A stretch of 64,000 nt of DNA from Micromonospora trifolii (GTDB lineage Bacteria > Actinomycetota > Actinomycetes > Mycobacteriales > Micromonosporaceae): positions 186,001 through 250,000 of the forward strand of contig NZ_JAKKFD010000034.1 of the NCBI RefSeq assembly GCF_022229005.1, read 5' to 3'. Within the stretch, counting starts at the first letter, position 1. Every line of letters starts with the position of its first letter. Under the pieces are notes generated by a model. The model made no database searches, was not told where the DNA came from, and saw only the letters and a list, made by a program, of their open reading frames with translations. The position numbers and the translations under genes are program-made. Positions 1 through 7,819 of the stretch are shown one piece after another.

Positions 1-2337
1 GACGAACCGGCCGCGGTGCGGATCGGCGAGGCGTCCACAGCGGACGGCACCTTTCCGGTGCTGGTGCCGCTGGGCGGTGGCCACCACCTCGCACTGGACA
101 CCGACGCCCGGGACCCGCAGGTCGCCGGGCTGCTGCGGGCGCTGGTGCTGCGGCTGGTCGCCACCGCGCCACCCGGCAAGGTCCGCGTCGCCGGCATCGA
201 CACCGCAGCGCTCGGCGCCACCTTCGGCCCGCTGCGACCACTGCTCGACGCCGGGGTGCTCGACCCGCCGGCCACCGGCGAGGCCGAGGTGGCAGCGCTG
301 CTGGACGCCGCCGAGCAGCACGCCCGCGCCGCGCAGCACGGTCAGCCCGCCGCCCGCCGCCTGCTGGTGGTGGTCGCCACCGCCGCGCCGCCACCGCGCG
401 AGCTGGCCCGGCTCGCCGCGCTCACCCACGCCGGCCCGGCCGCCGCCGTGTGTGTGCTGCTCGCCGGCCACCCGTCCCGCCTGCCCGGCGAGACCGCGCC
501 GCCTCTGGGCGGCACCACAGCGGTGCGGCTCAACCAGGGGTACGCGCACGTCGGCGACCCACCCGGCGCCGCGTTCAGCGCCGACGGCAGCGGGCTCGCC
601 GCACCCGTCCTGCTCGACGGCGACCCGCCGCCCACCTCGGTACGCGCGCTCGCCGAGCACCTCGGCACCGCCACCCGTCGCGCCGACGCGCTGCCCTTCA
701 CCGACCTGCTGCCCGAACGGCGGTGGGCCGAGTCCGCCGGCAACGGCCTGCGGACGGTGATCGGCCGGGCCGGCAGCGGTGCCGCGATGACGCTCGCCTT
801 CGACGACGCCACCCCGCACTGGCTGGTCGGCGGGCGCACCGGTGCCGGCAAGACCGTCTTCCTCCTCGACGTCCTCTACGGGTTGGCCGCCCGCTACTCG
901 CCGGCCGAGTTGCAGCTCTACCTGCTCGACTTCAAGGAGGGCGTGAGCTTCACCGAGTTCGTGCCCACCGGCCGGGACCCGTCCTGGCTGCCGCACGCCC
1001 GTGCCGTCGGCATCGAATCCGACCGCGAGTACGGTCTCGCCGTGCTGCGCGAGCTGCGCCGGGAGGCGCAGCGCCGGGCCACAGCACTCAAACGGCACGG
1101 CGTCACCAAGCTCGCCGACCTGCCCCCTGACAATCCGCTGCCGCGCATCGTGACTGTCATCGACGAGTTCCACGTGCTGCTCGCCGGCAACGACGCGCTG
1201 GCCCGCGAGTCCGTCGACCTGCTGGAGGAGTTGGCCCGCAAGGGCCGCTCGTACGGCATCCACCTGGTGCTCGCCAGCCAGAGCATGACCGGCATCGAAG
1301 CCCTCTACGGGCGGGCCGAGGCGATCTTCGGGCAGTTCGCGTTGCGGGTGGCCCTGCCCGGCGGCGGTGGGGTGCTCGACCAGCTCAACGACGCCGCCGC
1401 GGCCCTGCCGATCGGCTCCGCAGTGGTCAACACCGCCGCCGGCGCGGTCGGCGCCGACACAGTGCTGCGCTTCCCCGACGCGCACGCCGCCGCGGCGGAC
1501 CTCGCCGCGTTACGCCACGACCTGTGGCAGGCCCGCCCGCCGGGCTCGCGGGCCCCGGCGGTCTTCAAGGGGTACGAAGCCGCGCGGATCGAGGACGATC
1601 CCACGTTCGCCGGGTTGCGCCCCGGTGGTCGACGCCCGATGGCACTTGTCGGCCGAACCGTCGACGTGCACGGCACCACAGCACTGTTCCTGATGGACAC
1701 CACCCCCGGCCGGCACCTCGCCGTGGTGGGCACCGCACCGACCGGCGCTGACGTGCTGCGCGCCGCGACGCTCAGCCTCGCCCGCCAGCACACCCCCGGC
1801 GACGCCCGCTTCCACCTGGCCTGCCTGGTCACCGTCGCCGACCCGGTCGCCGACGACACCGAAACGCTGCTGCGGGCCGCCGGGCACCCGGTGCGGCGCC
1901 TCGACGCGGCCGGGCTGCGCGACCGGATCGCCACGCTGGCAGCCGAGCCCACCGGCCGCGAATACCTTGTGGTGTTCGGCATGGACGCCGCCGCGCCCGT
2001 CCTCGGGGCCACCGACCCCGGCACCTTCCGCTCCGGCCTGGACGACCTGCGCACCGTCCTGCGCCAGGGCCCCGGGCAGGGTGTGCACCTGCTCGGCTGG
2101 TGGCGGGGGCTGCGCCGGCTCGCCGACGACCTCGGCGGCACCCAGAACCGCGACGACGTCGCCTGCCTGGTCGCGCTCAACGTGCCCGGGGCCGAGCTGG
2201 CCCTGCACCTCGGAGCGCACGACCTGACCTACACGCCCCGCCCCGACCGGGCGCTGCTGATCGACCGGCACGACCAGCGCACCCGGCTGATCGTCCCGTT
2301 CGTCGGCGACGGGCACGACCCCGACGGGGAGCGGTGA
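1..2337 (+). CDS. FtsK/SpoIIIE-type P-loop ATPase (5' end missing)
   Basis: The frame is open from base 1, so the gene begins outside the window; the first internal start is a GTG at 16. Numbering from it, a Walker A motif GGRTGAGKT lies at about residues 272-280 and a Walker B with VIDEF at about 379-384 (D383, E384). An RKGRSYGIHLVLASQ stretch follows, as in FtsK/SpoIIIE and EccC motors. A second, degenerate ATPase-like half covers about 520-740 (AVVGTAPTG in place of a P-loop). These motors move DNA or protein in hexamers. The next gene overlaps by 4 bp and encodes a membrane protein, so the two products may work together. No WXG100 substrate gene is visible, so a type VII secretion role is not supported. 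Substrate unknown. Confidence 0.85.
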   Translation, partial: DEPAAVRIGEASTADGTFPVLVPLGGGHHLALDTDARDPQVAGLLRALVLRLVATAPPGKVRVAGIDTAALGATFGPLRPLLDAGVLDPPATGEAEVAALLDAAEQHARAAQHGQPAARRLLVVVATAAPPPRELARLAALTHAGPAAAVCVLLAGHPSRLPGETAPPLGGTTAVRLNQGYAHVGDPPGAAFSADGSGLAAPVLLDGDPPPTSVRALAEHLGTATRRADALPFTDLLPERRWAESAGNGLRTVIGRAGSGAAMTLAFDDATPHWLVGGRTGAGKTVFLLDVLYGLAARYSPAELQLYLLDFKEGVSFTEFVPTGRDPSWLPHARAVGIESDREYGLAVLRELRREAQRRATALKRHGVTKLADLPPDNPLPRIVTVIDEFHVLLAGNDALARESVDLLEELARKGRSYGIHLVLASQSMTGIEALYGRAEAIFGQFALRVALPGGGGVLDQLNDAAAALPIGSAVVNTAAGAVGADTVLRFPDAHAAAADLAALRHDLWQARPPGSRAPAVFKGYEAARIEDDPTFAGLRPGGRRPMALVGRTVDVHGTTALFLMDTTPGRHLAVVGTAPTGADVLRAATLSLARQHTPGDARFHLACLVTVADPVADDTETLLRAAGHPVRRLDAAGLRDRIATLAAEPTGREYLVVFGMDAAAPVLGATDPGTFRSGLDDLRTVLRQGPGQGVHLLGWWRGLRRLADDLGGTQNRDDVACLVALNVPGAELALHLGAHDLTYTPRPDRALLIDRHDQRTRLIVPFVGDGHDPDGER

Positions 2338-3137
2338 CAGTGTCCTTCGAGGAGTACGCGGCGCTGGCCCGACAACTCTCCGCCCAGCACCGTGCGGGGG
2401 AACAACACGCCGCCGCGGAGTCCGCCCGCCGCCGCGACCTGCACGCCGCCGTCGACTACCTCCAGCAGCGGCTGACCGCCCAGGGGCAGCGCCTCGACCA
2501 GCTCGGCCGCGCCATCGGCGTCGACCAACCAGCTCCTGCCCCGCCCCCTCCCCCCACCGCACCCGGAACCGGGGACGGGGAAACCGCCGGCGCAGCCGGC
2601 GCGCCGGGGCGGGCGGAGGTCGGGGCGTACCCCCAACTGGCGGCGGGGGAGGCGCGGCTGGCGCTGCCGACGGCGGTGAGCCCGGCGGGCGGCGGGGTGC
2701 CCGCGCAGCGTGCGGCGGCGGCCGACCCGGCGGTCGAGTTGGAGCTGGCCCGGCGGATGGCCGACGAGGCCGACCGGCACGGGCAGCAGGCGGAGTTGCT
2801 GGCCCAGCGACCGGCGCTGCTGCCGACGTGGTCGCCGCTGGCCCGGGCGGTCGCCGTCTACACCGGGTGCGGCGCGGCGGCTGGGGTGCTCGTGCTGATG
2901 CTGGTGCTCGCCTCCGGGGTCGGCCTGGTCGACGGGTTCACCCTCGGCGCGTGGATCTGCGCGGGGTTGCCGGCGGTGGCGTTCTTCGGCGGGTACCTGG
3001 TGCTGGGCCGGTGGGGGCGACCCGCGATGGTCGCCGGCACCCCGCCGCGCTACCTGCCGCTCGGGTTCCTGATCTGCTTCCTGGTGGTGCCGATGGCCTA
3101 CTGCGCGTATCTGCTGATGGTCCGCGGCCTGCGCTGA
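2334..3137 (+). CDS. Membrane protein of unknown function, coupled to the FtsK-like gene
   Basis: A 267-aa product starting at GTG 2334, which overlaps the TGA of the FtsK-like gene (GTGA), indicating translational coupling. The first 170 residues are hydrophilic and rich in Ala, Gln and Arg, with a coiled-coil-like start (EEYAALARQLSAQHRAG) and a Pro-rich linker (APAPPPPPTAPG). The last 95 residues contain about three hydrophobic segments (roughly 177-200, 206-226, 240-262) ending in a short basic tail. I do not recognise a family. The arrangement suggests a membrane anchor or channel partner for the ATPase, with the helical N-terminus in the cytoplasm; this is inference. Confidence 0.75.
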   Translation: MTVSFEEYAALARQLSAQHRAGEQHAAAESARRRDLHAAVDYLQQRLTAQGQRLDQLGRAIGVDQPAPAPPPPPTAPGTGDGETAGAAGAPGRAEVGAYPQLAAGEARLALPTAVSPAGGGVPAQRAAAADPAVELELARRMADEADRHGQQAELLAQRPALLPTWSPLARAVAVYTGCGAAAGVLVLMLVLASGVGLVDGFTLGAWICAGLPAVAFFGGYLVLGRWGRPAMVAGTPPRYLPLGFLICFLVVPMAYCAYLLMVRGLR

Positions 3138-3171
3138 CACTGGCTCGGCTTCGGGAGGCTCATCCCGGCGG

Positions 3172-3252
3172 TGATCCACTCGGCTTTCCGGAAATCGGGG
3201 TGTCCGGGCCGGTGGGATACCCCGACTTTCTGAAACTCGTGTCGATCTTCGG
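3172..3252. repeat. Intergenic palindromic element, family 1, copy A
   Basis: An imperfect inverted repeat of about 80 bp. The core pairs GAAATCGGGGTGTCC with GGATACCCCGACTTTC, and the outer flanks GATCCACTCGG and CGTGTCGATCTTCGG pair weakly. A near-identical element in the same orientation lies at 3951-4032. It sits between two convergent genes and could act as a bidirectional terminator. Confidence 0.7.
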
Positions 3253-3284
3253 CGGGCTGACCGACTCGCGGTCGGTCCTCCCGG

Positions 3285-3842
3285 CTAATCCAGGTGGTAG
3301 GTGATGCTGCCGGCGTCGCTGAACCTCTGCTCGGCGCCGCTGTTCGAAGGGCTGAAGACGCGGCAGGCGCAGCCCTCGGCAGGCCGCCCCGCTGACGCTT
3401 CGGCGTAGTACCAGACCTGACCCAGCTGGGCTTTGAACGTGCGGCTGGTGCGCGGTGGCACCTCGATCGCCCGGTGCGGTTCACACTGAGCGTCGAAGAG
3501 CCACAGCACGTACGGCTCACTGGTCGTCGAGGCGGTGCCCCGCAGCGCTTCCCCCCACCGGCCCTCGGGGATGTCCCGTTGGAAGTACGCCACCGCCTCC
3601 TGGCCCTTGGTCTTGGCGATGCAGGCCCGGTCGAGAGGTGCCCGAGATTCCGGCGTCGGACTGGGCGGGCCCGGTGCCGAGGACGATGACTGGAGGCTGC
3701 TGAGGATGCTCTGCCCGTCACCGGTCGCCACGGAGACGGCGAGCAGGAGGGCGAGCAGCCCGATGAGACCGCCGGACAGCCCAATGACGCGAGCCCGGCG
3801 ACCGCGACCGGCCGATGTCGTGTCTGTCTTCTGAACCGTCAA
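3285..3842 (-). CDS. Membrane-anchored exported protein of unknown function
   Basis: A 185-aa product starting at ATG 3842. A basic N-terminus (GRGRRAR) precedes one hydrophobic segment at about residues 20-42 (GLSGGLIGLLALLLAVSVATG), then a Ser/Pro-rich linker and an outer domain with five cysteines (residues in DRACIA, DAQCEP, EGCACR). The segment lacks a clear signal peptidase site, so a type II single-pass anchor is most likely. No family recognised. It stands alone between two copies of the same palindromic element, unlike any neighbour. Confidence 0.65.
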   Translation of the reverse strand: MTVQKTDTTSAGRGRRARVIGLSGGLIGLLALLLAVSVATGDGQSILSSLQSSSSAPGPPSPTPESRAPLDRACIAKTKGQEAVAYFQRDIPEGRWGEALRGTASTTSEPYVLWLFDAQCEPHRAIEVPPRTSRTFKAQLGQVWYYAEASAGRPAEGCACRVFSPSNSGAEQRFSDAGSITYHLD

Positions 3843-3950
3843 GCTCCGTCACTCCCTCAGCCAGCTGCGACCGAGTCTAGGAGGCTTCGCGCTCGGGCGT
3901 GGTCCCCGAGCTCGGCATCGCCGTCCATTGGCCCGGTCCGCCACCGGGCA

Positions 3951-4032
3951 TGATCCACTCGGTTTCATTGAAGTCGGGGTATCCGTGCCGACGGGATGCC
4001 CCGACTTCAGCTATCTCGTGTCGATCTTCGGC
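3951..4032. repeat. Intergenic palindromic element, family 1, copy B
   Basis: Second copy of the element at 3172-3252, same orientation. The core arms GAAGTCGGGGTATCC and GGATGCCCCGACTTC pair with one mismatch, and the right tail CTCGTGTCGATCTTCGG is shared with copy A. It lies in the 200-bp gap between the start of the gene ending at 3285 and the end of the gene ending at 4043. Confidence 0.7.
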
Positions 4033-4042
4033 CCTGTTGCGC

Positions 4043-4516
4043 TCACTGCCGGTCGGATTCGACTGTGGCGCCTGCCTGCTGGGGATCGGCGCCGTGCTCC
4101 GTGTCGTCGGCGGCCTGTGCGGCGGCCACGAGGACTTCGTCGAGCTCGCGGTCGGTGAGACCCTCGTCTTCGAGCAGGCCGAGCAGCAGCACCGTCCGCG
4201 CGACGATCGCCGCCGCATCGTGGGGCACGGGCGGACGCTCACCGAGCGCCGCCCACACCAACGCCTCGGCCAGCACCGGGTCCACGTCGCGCCCGGTCGC
4301 GTCGTAGCGTTCCCGGGCGGACGCCACGAACCGGATCACCGGCGCGCGATCCTGCCCCGCGACGAACCGCCGCCGTACCGCCACCAGCAGCGCACCGGCG
4401 AGCAGGTCCGCGTACCGTCGCCAGTCCTGCTCGGCGAACCGGACCAGCCGGCGTTCGTGGCCGCGCAGCCGCCCGGTCAGCAATCCGCGTAGCGCCGCGT
4501 GCGGATCGGTCACCAT
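4043..4516 (-). CDS. Hypothetical protein, third gene of an unrecognised operon
   Basis: A 157-aa product starting at ATG 4516 (AGGGGG 6-11 bp upstream) or the adjacent GTG 4513, which would give the GTGA 4-bp overlap with the preceding gene. It is soluble and mostly helical by composition, with an Arg-rich first half (LTGRLRGHERRLVRFAEQDWRRYADLLAGALL) and an acidic C-terminus (LLEDEGLTDRELDEVLVAAA). The open frame continues far upstream, but that part is antisense-like and overlaps the preceding gene, so I restrict the gene to this part. No family recognised. The three overlapping genes (5489 to 4043) probably form one functional unit. Confidence 0.65.
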   Translation of the reverse strand: MVTDPHAALRGLLTGRLRGHERRLVRFAEQDWRRYADLLAGALLVAVRRRFVAGQDRAPVIRFVASARERYDATGRDVDPVLAEALVWAALGERPPVPHDAAAIVARTVLLLGLLEDEGLTDRELDEVLVAAAQAADDTEHGADPQQAGATVESDRQ

Positions 4517-5271
4517 CGTCGCCCCCTGATCATCGTGAGTGCTCTCCGGTGTGCGCGTGGCCTGGTCAGTCGCTGCCGCCTGGTCACCAGGGCGCTCGCC
4601 GCCTGGCAGCCGCGGGCGATCACTTCGGCGCTGTCGGCGTCGCTGGCCCTGCCGTTCTCGTGCTTGGTCTCGCTGTCGTGCTTGGTCTTGCTGTCGTGCT
4701 CGGTCTTGCTGTCGTGCTTGGTTTCGCTGTCGTGCTCGGCATGGCTGGTGGGCCGGGGCGGCACGGGCGGTGGTGCCGGCTCTTCGGTCGATCCCGCCAG
4801 CGAACGGTCGGTCAGTGCCGCCGGCTCTTCGGTCAGTGCCGCCACCGAACGTTCGATCCGCCGGCCGCCGACCGCGAGCCGGGCAACTACCAGGTCCAAC
4901 CGGGTGATCGCCGCCGCGAGGTGCCGGGCCGCAACAATGTCCGCCACCTCCCGGGTACGCCGTAGCCGGTCCTCGCTTGCGCTCAACCGCCGACGGACCC
5001 GGGCGGCCAGCGCGGCGGCCCGGTCCGCGTCGACCTGGGCGGCGCGCAGACCGGCGAGAAGGTTCCCGACCGAGCCTCCCGGTGACTCGCGATCGGCGGC
5101 CAAGCCGGCGTAGACCAGGCTCAACGCCCGCCAGCACTCCGTGACCGCGTCCTGCCAGGGCAGCCGCCGGCCGGGCGGCCCCGCCCCGTGCAACTGCGCA
5201 CCGGCCCGGTCGGCGGCGGAGATCGTGGCCAGCCAGGCGGCACGCAGATCGTCCACGGCATTGGCGCTCAT
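4510..5271 (-). CDS. Hypothetical protein with a charged HDSxTK repeat, second gene of the operon
   Basis: A 253-aa product starting at ATG 5271, which overlaps the stop of the upstream gene as ATGA. The first 170 residues are Ala/Arg-rich and predicted helical (two long amphipathic stretches around DADRAAALAARVRRRL and AARHLAAAITRLDLVVARL). A Pro-rich hinge (PAPPPVPPRP) then leads to four to five tandem copies of HDS(E/K)T(K/E) at about residues 177-205, visible in DNA as a GTCGTGCTT/CGGTCTTGCT repeat at about 4669-4740. No family recognised. The repeat looks like an expandable linker rather than an enzyme domain. Confidence 0.65.
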   Translation of the reverse strand: MSANAVDDLRAAWLATISAADRAGAQLHGAGPPGRRLPWQDAVTECWRALSLVYAGLAADRESPGGSVGNLLAGLRAAQVDADRAAALAARVRRRLSASEDRLRRTREVADIVAARHLAAAITRLDLVVARLAVGGRRIERSVAALTEEPAALTDRSLAGSTEEPAPPPVPPRPTSHAEHDSETKHDSKTEHDSKTKHDSETKHENGRASDADSAEVIARGCQAASALVTRRQRLTRPRAHRRALTMIRGRRW

Positions 5272-5489
5272 TCGCCGGCCTCGGCACTGGACTTGACCAA
5301 CAGGGCGAAGCGCACATCGGTACAGGGGTAGTCGACGCCGCACCCGCAGAGCCAGCGACGTACCACCCGGGGCGGATGGGCGAAGAGGACATCATCGGCG
5401 TCCTCGACGTCCTGATCGGACACGAGGCGATGGCGTTGCTCGGCTTGGGCTGGTGGTTCGGTGGGGAATTCGTCGGGTCGATCGGGCAT
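5268..5489 (-). CDS. Small hypothetical protein with Cys cluster, first gene of the operon
   Basis: A 73-aa product starting at ATG 5489. It contains WLCGCGVDYPCTDVRF (three cysteines, about residues 48-56), a compact pattern that could bind a metal. It ends in an ATGA overlap with the next gene. The N-terminal third is polar and probably disordered. No family recognised. It is the promoter-proximal gene of the operon and is divergent from the GntR-type regulator at 5761, which may control it through the 271-bp gap. Confidence 0.6.
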   Translation of the reverse strand: MPDRPDEFPTEPPAQAEQRHRLVSDQDVEDADDVLFAHPPRVVRRWLCGCGVDYPCTDVRFALLVKSSAEAGE

Positions 5490-5760
5490 CGGGGGCTCCC
5501 GTCGGGTCGTCTCCTAGCTGCTCACGGCACTTGCGTAGGGGCGGCGTGCGGGCATGCCCCGGCACGCCCGGTCGAACGGGGGGACCGACCGACCGGGCGC
5601 TTCCTGCGCGGTGGGAACGAACCAGCTCCGGGTTGCAGACCTGGGAGCCGGCTAGGCAGAGCGTATATAACAGGTCATGTAAGCGCAAGCATGGACCGCA
5701 CATTGCTTGCTATACAAAGTTCCTCGTGATCGAATGGCAGGGCAGACCTGGGAGACACCA
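5490..5760. promoter_or_regulatory. Divergent promoter region between the three-gene operon and the GntR gene
   Basis: This 271-bp gap is noticeably AT-richer around 5661-5735. It contains GTATATAACAGG at 5662-5673 and TTGCTTGCTATACAAAG at 5704-5720, both reading like -10 regions. The positions suit a promoter for the gene at 5761. No further gene is visible. Confidence 0.4.
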
Positions 5761-5979
5761 ATGCCCGCCAAAGCGAAGTGGGCGCTGATCGCCGACGGCA
5801 TCCGCGCTCAGATCAAGTCCGGCGAACTTGCGCCGGGTGACAAGTTGCCCTCGACGTCTGAGCTGTGCCGTCAGCACGACGTCTCGGCCATCGTCGTTCG
5901 TCAGGCCATTAACGCGCTCAAGATCGAGGGCTTGGTGGAAGGTGTCGGTGGCGTCGGCGTGTTCGTCGCCGAGCGCTGA
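5761..5979 (+). CDS. GntR-family winged-helix regulator, DNA-binding domain only
   Basis: A 72-aa product starting at ATG 5761 with GGGAG 7 bp upstream; an earlier in-frame start lacks a ribosome site. The whole protein is a GntR winged helix: IADGIRAQIKSGELAPGDKLPSTSELC, then the recognition helix VVRQAINALKIEGLV and the wing GVGVFVAER. The usual C-terminal effector domain is absent. Similar stand-alone GntR domains occur in actinobacterial plasmid/ICE genes and in small local regulators. It probably acts on its own promoter and the divergent operon, which is inference from position. Confidence 0.85.
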   Translation: MPAKAKWALIADGIRAQIKSGELAPGDKLPSTSELCRQHDVSAIVVRQAINALKIEGLVEGVGGVGVFVAER

Positions 5980-6006
5980 ACCGCCTCAATCTCGTGGCGT
6001 CACTCC

Positions 6007-6055
6007 AGATCTTGGACAGTTTCCGTTACGAGCTAACGGAAACTGTCCAAGATCT
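6007..6055. terminator. Perfect 22-bp inverted repeat downstream of the GntR gene
   Basis: Arms at 6007-6028 and 6034-6055 match perfectly around a 5-nt loop (CGAGC). The arms begin AGATCTTGGACAG, sharing the outer GATCTTGG/CCAAGATC with the larger palindromes elsewhere in the window. It starts 27 bp after the GntR stop and is a likely terminator, though no T-run follows. The 190 bp after it hold the promoter region of the gene at 6247 and no other gene that I see. Confidence 0.65.
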
Positions 6056-6246
6056 CGATCGTCATGCATCCCCGGTCAGGGTTCAGGGAACAGAGTCCGT
6101 CGAAGCCGCTCGCTGGGGTGATCACTGTCCACGAGATGACCCGGGAGCAAGCGGCCGGTCGCGCTGGGTGCGCGGATCTCGTACGCTCCCATGTGGTCTC
6201 CGCCGGTGCGGTGGTGGAGGTGATGGTCGACCACGGGGAGGTGCGC

Positions 6247-6510
6247 GTGAGCGCAGCACAGATCATCGCGAGGCTGGCGGCGGCTTCGCAGAAGCTGGAC
6301 GAGGCGAAGGCCAAGACCGCAGCGGCAGCACAGGATGCAGCCGAGGCACGGGCACTCGTCGCTGGTGCGCTGGAGGGTGTGGCCGCCGGCCCGCTGGTCG
6401 GCATGATCGATTCGTACCGTCAGGCGCTCGCGCAGGCGTCCCAGGGCGGCGACCCGGCCAAGCAGCACGTGCAGGAGACGATCGCCAAGGTTCGAGCGCT
6501 GGGAAACTGA
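6247..6510 (+). CDS. DUF6244-like small helical protein
   Basis: An 87-aa product starting at GTG 6247 with GGGGAGG 4 bp upstream; the frame stays open further upstream but without a ribosome site. The sequence is a continuous Ala-rich helix (LAAASQKLDEAKAKTAAAAQDA) followed by ALVAGALEGVAAGPL and a second helix. This resembles the actinobacterial DUF6244 family, whose function is unknown. Its length and coiled-coil character recall small structural or secretion-associated proteins; that comparison is only by style. Confidence 0.7.
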   Translation: MSAAQIIARLAAASQKLDEAKAKTAAAAQDAAEARALVAGALEGVAAGPLVGMIDSYRQALAQASQGGDPAKQHVQETIAKVRALGN

Positions 6511-6548
6511 CCACGGGTGGTGGCAGCGCAATCCACCAACCACCCGCT

Positions 6549-6830
6549 GTGGTGAAGCCAGTCATCAGGTCTGCGGTCCCTCGACGATTCGACAGCGCGA
6601 ACCGGAACCAAGCAGCGCCGCCGGCACCGCGCCGTCAGCATCTCAGCAGCGAGTCGATCGGGTGGTGGACCTCGGCCACGGCTGCCGCGTACGCGAGCTT
6701 TCAAGAATTCTTGCCCACGATCGTCAAGGCGCTTGCAGGTACTCTGCTGGCTGCTGCTGCCGCAGCCGGATCTTTCAAGGCGTGGAGAGCGAAGCACCGA
6801 GACGGAGGGCGGGGCCGTGAAGATCAATGA
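6549..6830 (+). CDS. Possible small single-pass membrane protein
   Basis: A weakly supported frame of about 93 aa starting at one of two adjacent GTGs (6549 or 6552) without a clear ribosome site. It contains one hydrophobic stretch, IVKALAGTLLAAAAAAGSF, then a basic-acidic tail (KAWRAKHRDGGRGREDQ). It overlaps the next gene by 14 bp, which would suit coupling. The gap 6511-6816 holds nothing else that I can see. Confidence 0.35.
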   Translation: MVKPVIRSAVPRRFDSANRNQAAPPAPRRQHLSSESIGWWTSATAAAYASFQEFLPTIVKALAGTLLAAAAAAGSFKAWRAKHRDGGRGREDQ

Positions 6831-7266
6831 GCAGGTAGAGGCTCTGGTCAGAGCTGTCCTGGACGCTGCTGTGCACCGTGATTCTGACAGGTTCGACAGC
6901 GCCTTGGACGCCTTGAGTGCCAGTCAGGAGACGTTGACCAAGGCAGTAGAACTGACGCTGGCCGTGAACGCCGCCGTTCTGTTCGAGGTCCACGATGGCC
7001 TGCCTTCGACCCACGAGATAGACCAACTCTCGCCTAACATCGCTCATCAGGAACGATGGGCCGAGGTCTCCGCAGACGACGTGCAGGCCATCCTGGCCGC
7101 CGTGGCGACGGGCAATCCGCCACGAGTCCCGAGCACCACAGGCGGCGTGAGTGCGGTGTTCGTGGTCGCCGCCAATCTCCTCGCCGCAGCCTCTCAGCCC
7201 AACGAGGGGGAGTGGTGGTTCAACTACCTGGACAAGGTGGAGGCCGCTATTGAGGCGGCCGGGTGA
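6817..7266 (+). CDS. Hypothetical soluble protein
   Basis: A 149-aa product starting at GTG 6817 with GGAGGGCGGGG just upstream. It is acidic and helical, with no membrane segment or cysteines: VEALVRAVLDAAVHRDSDRFDSALDAL, a middle ELTLAVNAAVLFEVHDG, and a C-terminal EWWFNYLDKVEAAIEAAG. No family recognised. It may be an accessory protein of the small membrane protein that overlaps its start. Codon use matches the neighbours. Confidence 0.65.
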   Translation: MKINEQVEALVRAVLDAAVHRDSDRFDSALDALSASQETLTKAVELTLAVNAAVLFEVHDGLPSTHEIDQLSPNIAHQERWAEVSADDVQAILAAVATGNPPRVPSTTGGVSAVFVVAANLLAAASQPNEGEWWFNYLDKVEAAIEAAG

Positions 7267-7292
7267 CGGGCGCGCCTGATCCGGTCACCCGG
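7259..7292. terminator. Short inverted repeat over the stop codon of the 6817 gene
   Basis: CCGGGTGAC (7259-7267) and GTCACCCGG (7284-7292) are perfect 9-bp arms with a 16-nt loop. The left arm contains the stop codon. It lies between convergent genes and is a plausible terminator. Confidence 0.5.
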
Positions 7293-7339
7293 GGCGGCGC
7301 TAGTGATCGGCGGCGGACGACGACCGTTCGGCCGCTCGC

Positions 7340-7750
7340 TCAGCGGGTGATGCGGAACGTCTGCTCGAAGTTCGGGTAGTCGCAGACGTCCTGGTTGCAC
7401 AGCTCGAATCCTCCGCTGATCAGAGCGACACCCTTGTGCAGGACCAGCCCGCCGCCCTCCACCCACGCCCGCCCGGTCACGGCTTGCGGCTCGCCGGTGC
7501 AGCTGTTGAGAGGCGCCCAGCCGCCTGCGTAGGCGACCCGGTCGCCCGACCGCTGCCGGACGATCAGCTCAGTGGCGCCGGACAGACCGGCTGGGCAGGT
7601 CACGGTGAGGGTGATGTCCACGGCGACGCCGCGGGCGACCAGGGTCGCGGAGGTGACCTCGACGGTGCTTGCCGCGCTGGCCGGCGTCGGCACCAGCATG
7701 ACGGTGAGTGACAGCCCGAGCAGTGCGATGGCGGTGACAATGCGGCGCAC
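7340..7750 (-). CDS. Secreted protein of unknown function
   Basis: A 136-aa product. The start is set at GTG 7750 because AAGGAGG lies exactly 6 bp upstream; the frame opens 14 codons earlier without a ribosome site. A signal peptide (RRIVTAIALLGLSLTVMLVPTPASA) ends in an ASA-AS type I cleavage site. The mature part is beta-rich (VEVTSATLVARGVAVDITLTVTCPAG) with four cysteines that could form two disulfides. The pattern resembles small extracellular immunoglobulin-like beta proteins. No family recognised. Confidence 0.75.
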   Translation of the reverse strand: MRRIVTAIALLGLSLTVMLVPTPASAASTVEVTSATLVARGVAVDITLTVTCPAGLSGATELIVRQRSGDRVAYAGGWAPLNSCTGEPQAVTGRAWVEGGGLVLHKGVALISGGFELCNQDVCDYPNFEQTFRITR

Positions 7751-7819
7751 GACGGTCCTCCTTGCCGGAGTGGGGTGCTTACCTGCTGTCACCCTAGCCC
7801 TCGCCGGCGATGGGTCATA

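Noticed and set aside
4517..5395. N-terminal extension of the frame ending at 4043.
   Set aside because: It overlaps the helical-protein gene in another frame, contains a low-complexity Arg/Gln repeat translated out of frame, and lacks a ribosome site; the gene starts at 4516.
1..6500. Integrated plasmid or ICE suggested by FtsK-like ATPase plus GntR regulator.
   Set aside because: No integrase, excisionase, replication gene or attachment repeats are seen, and base composition matches the rest.
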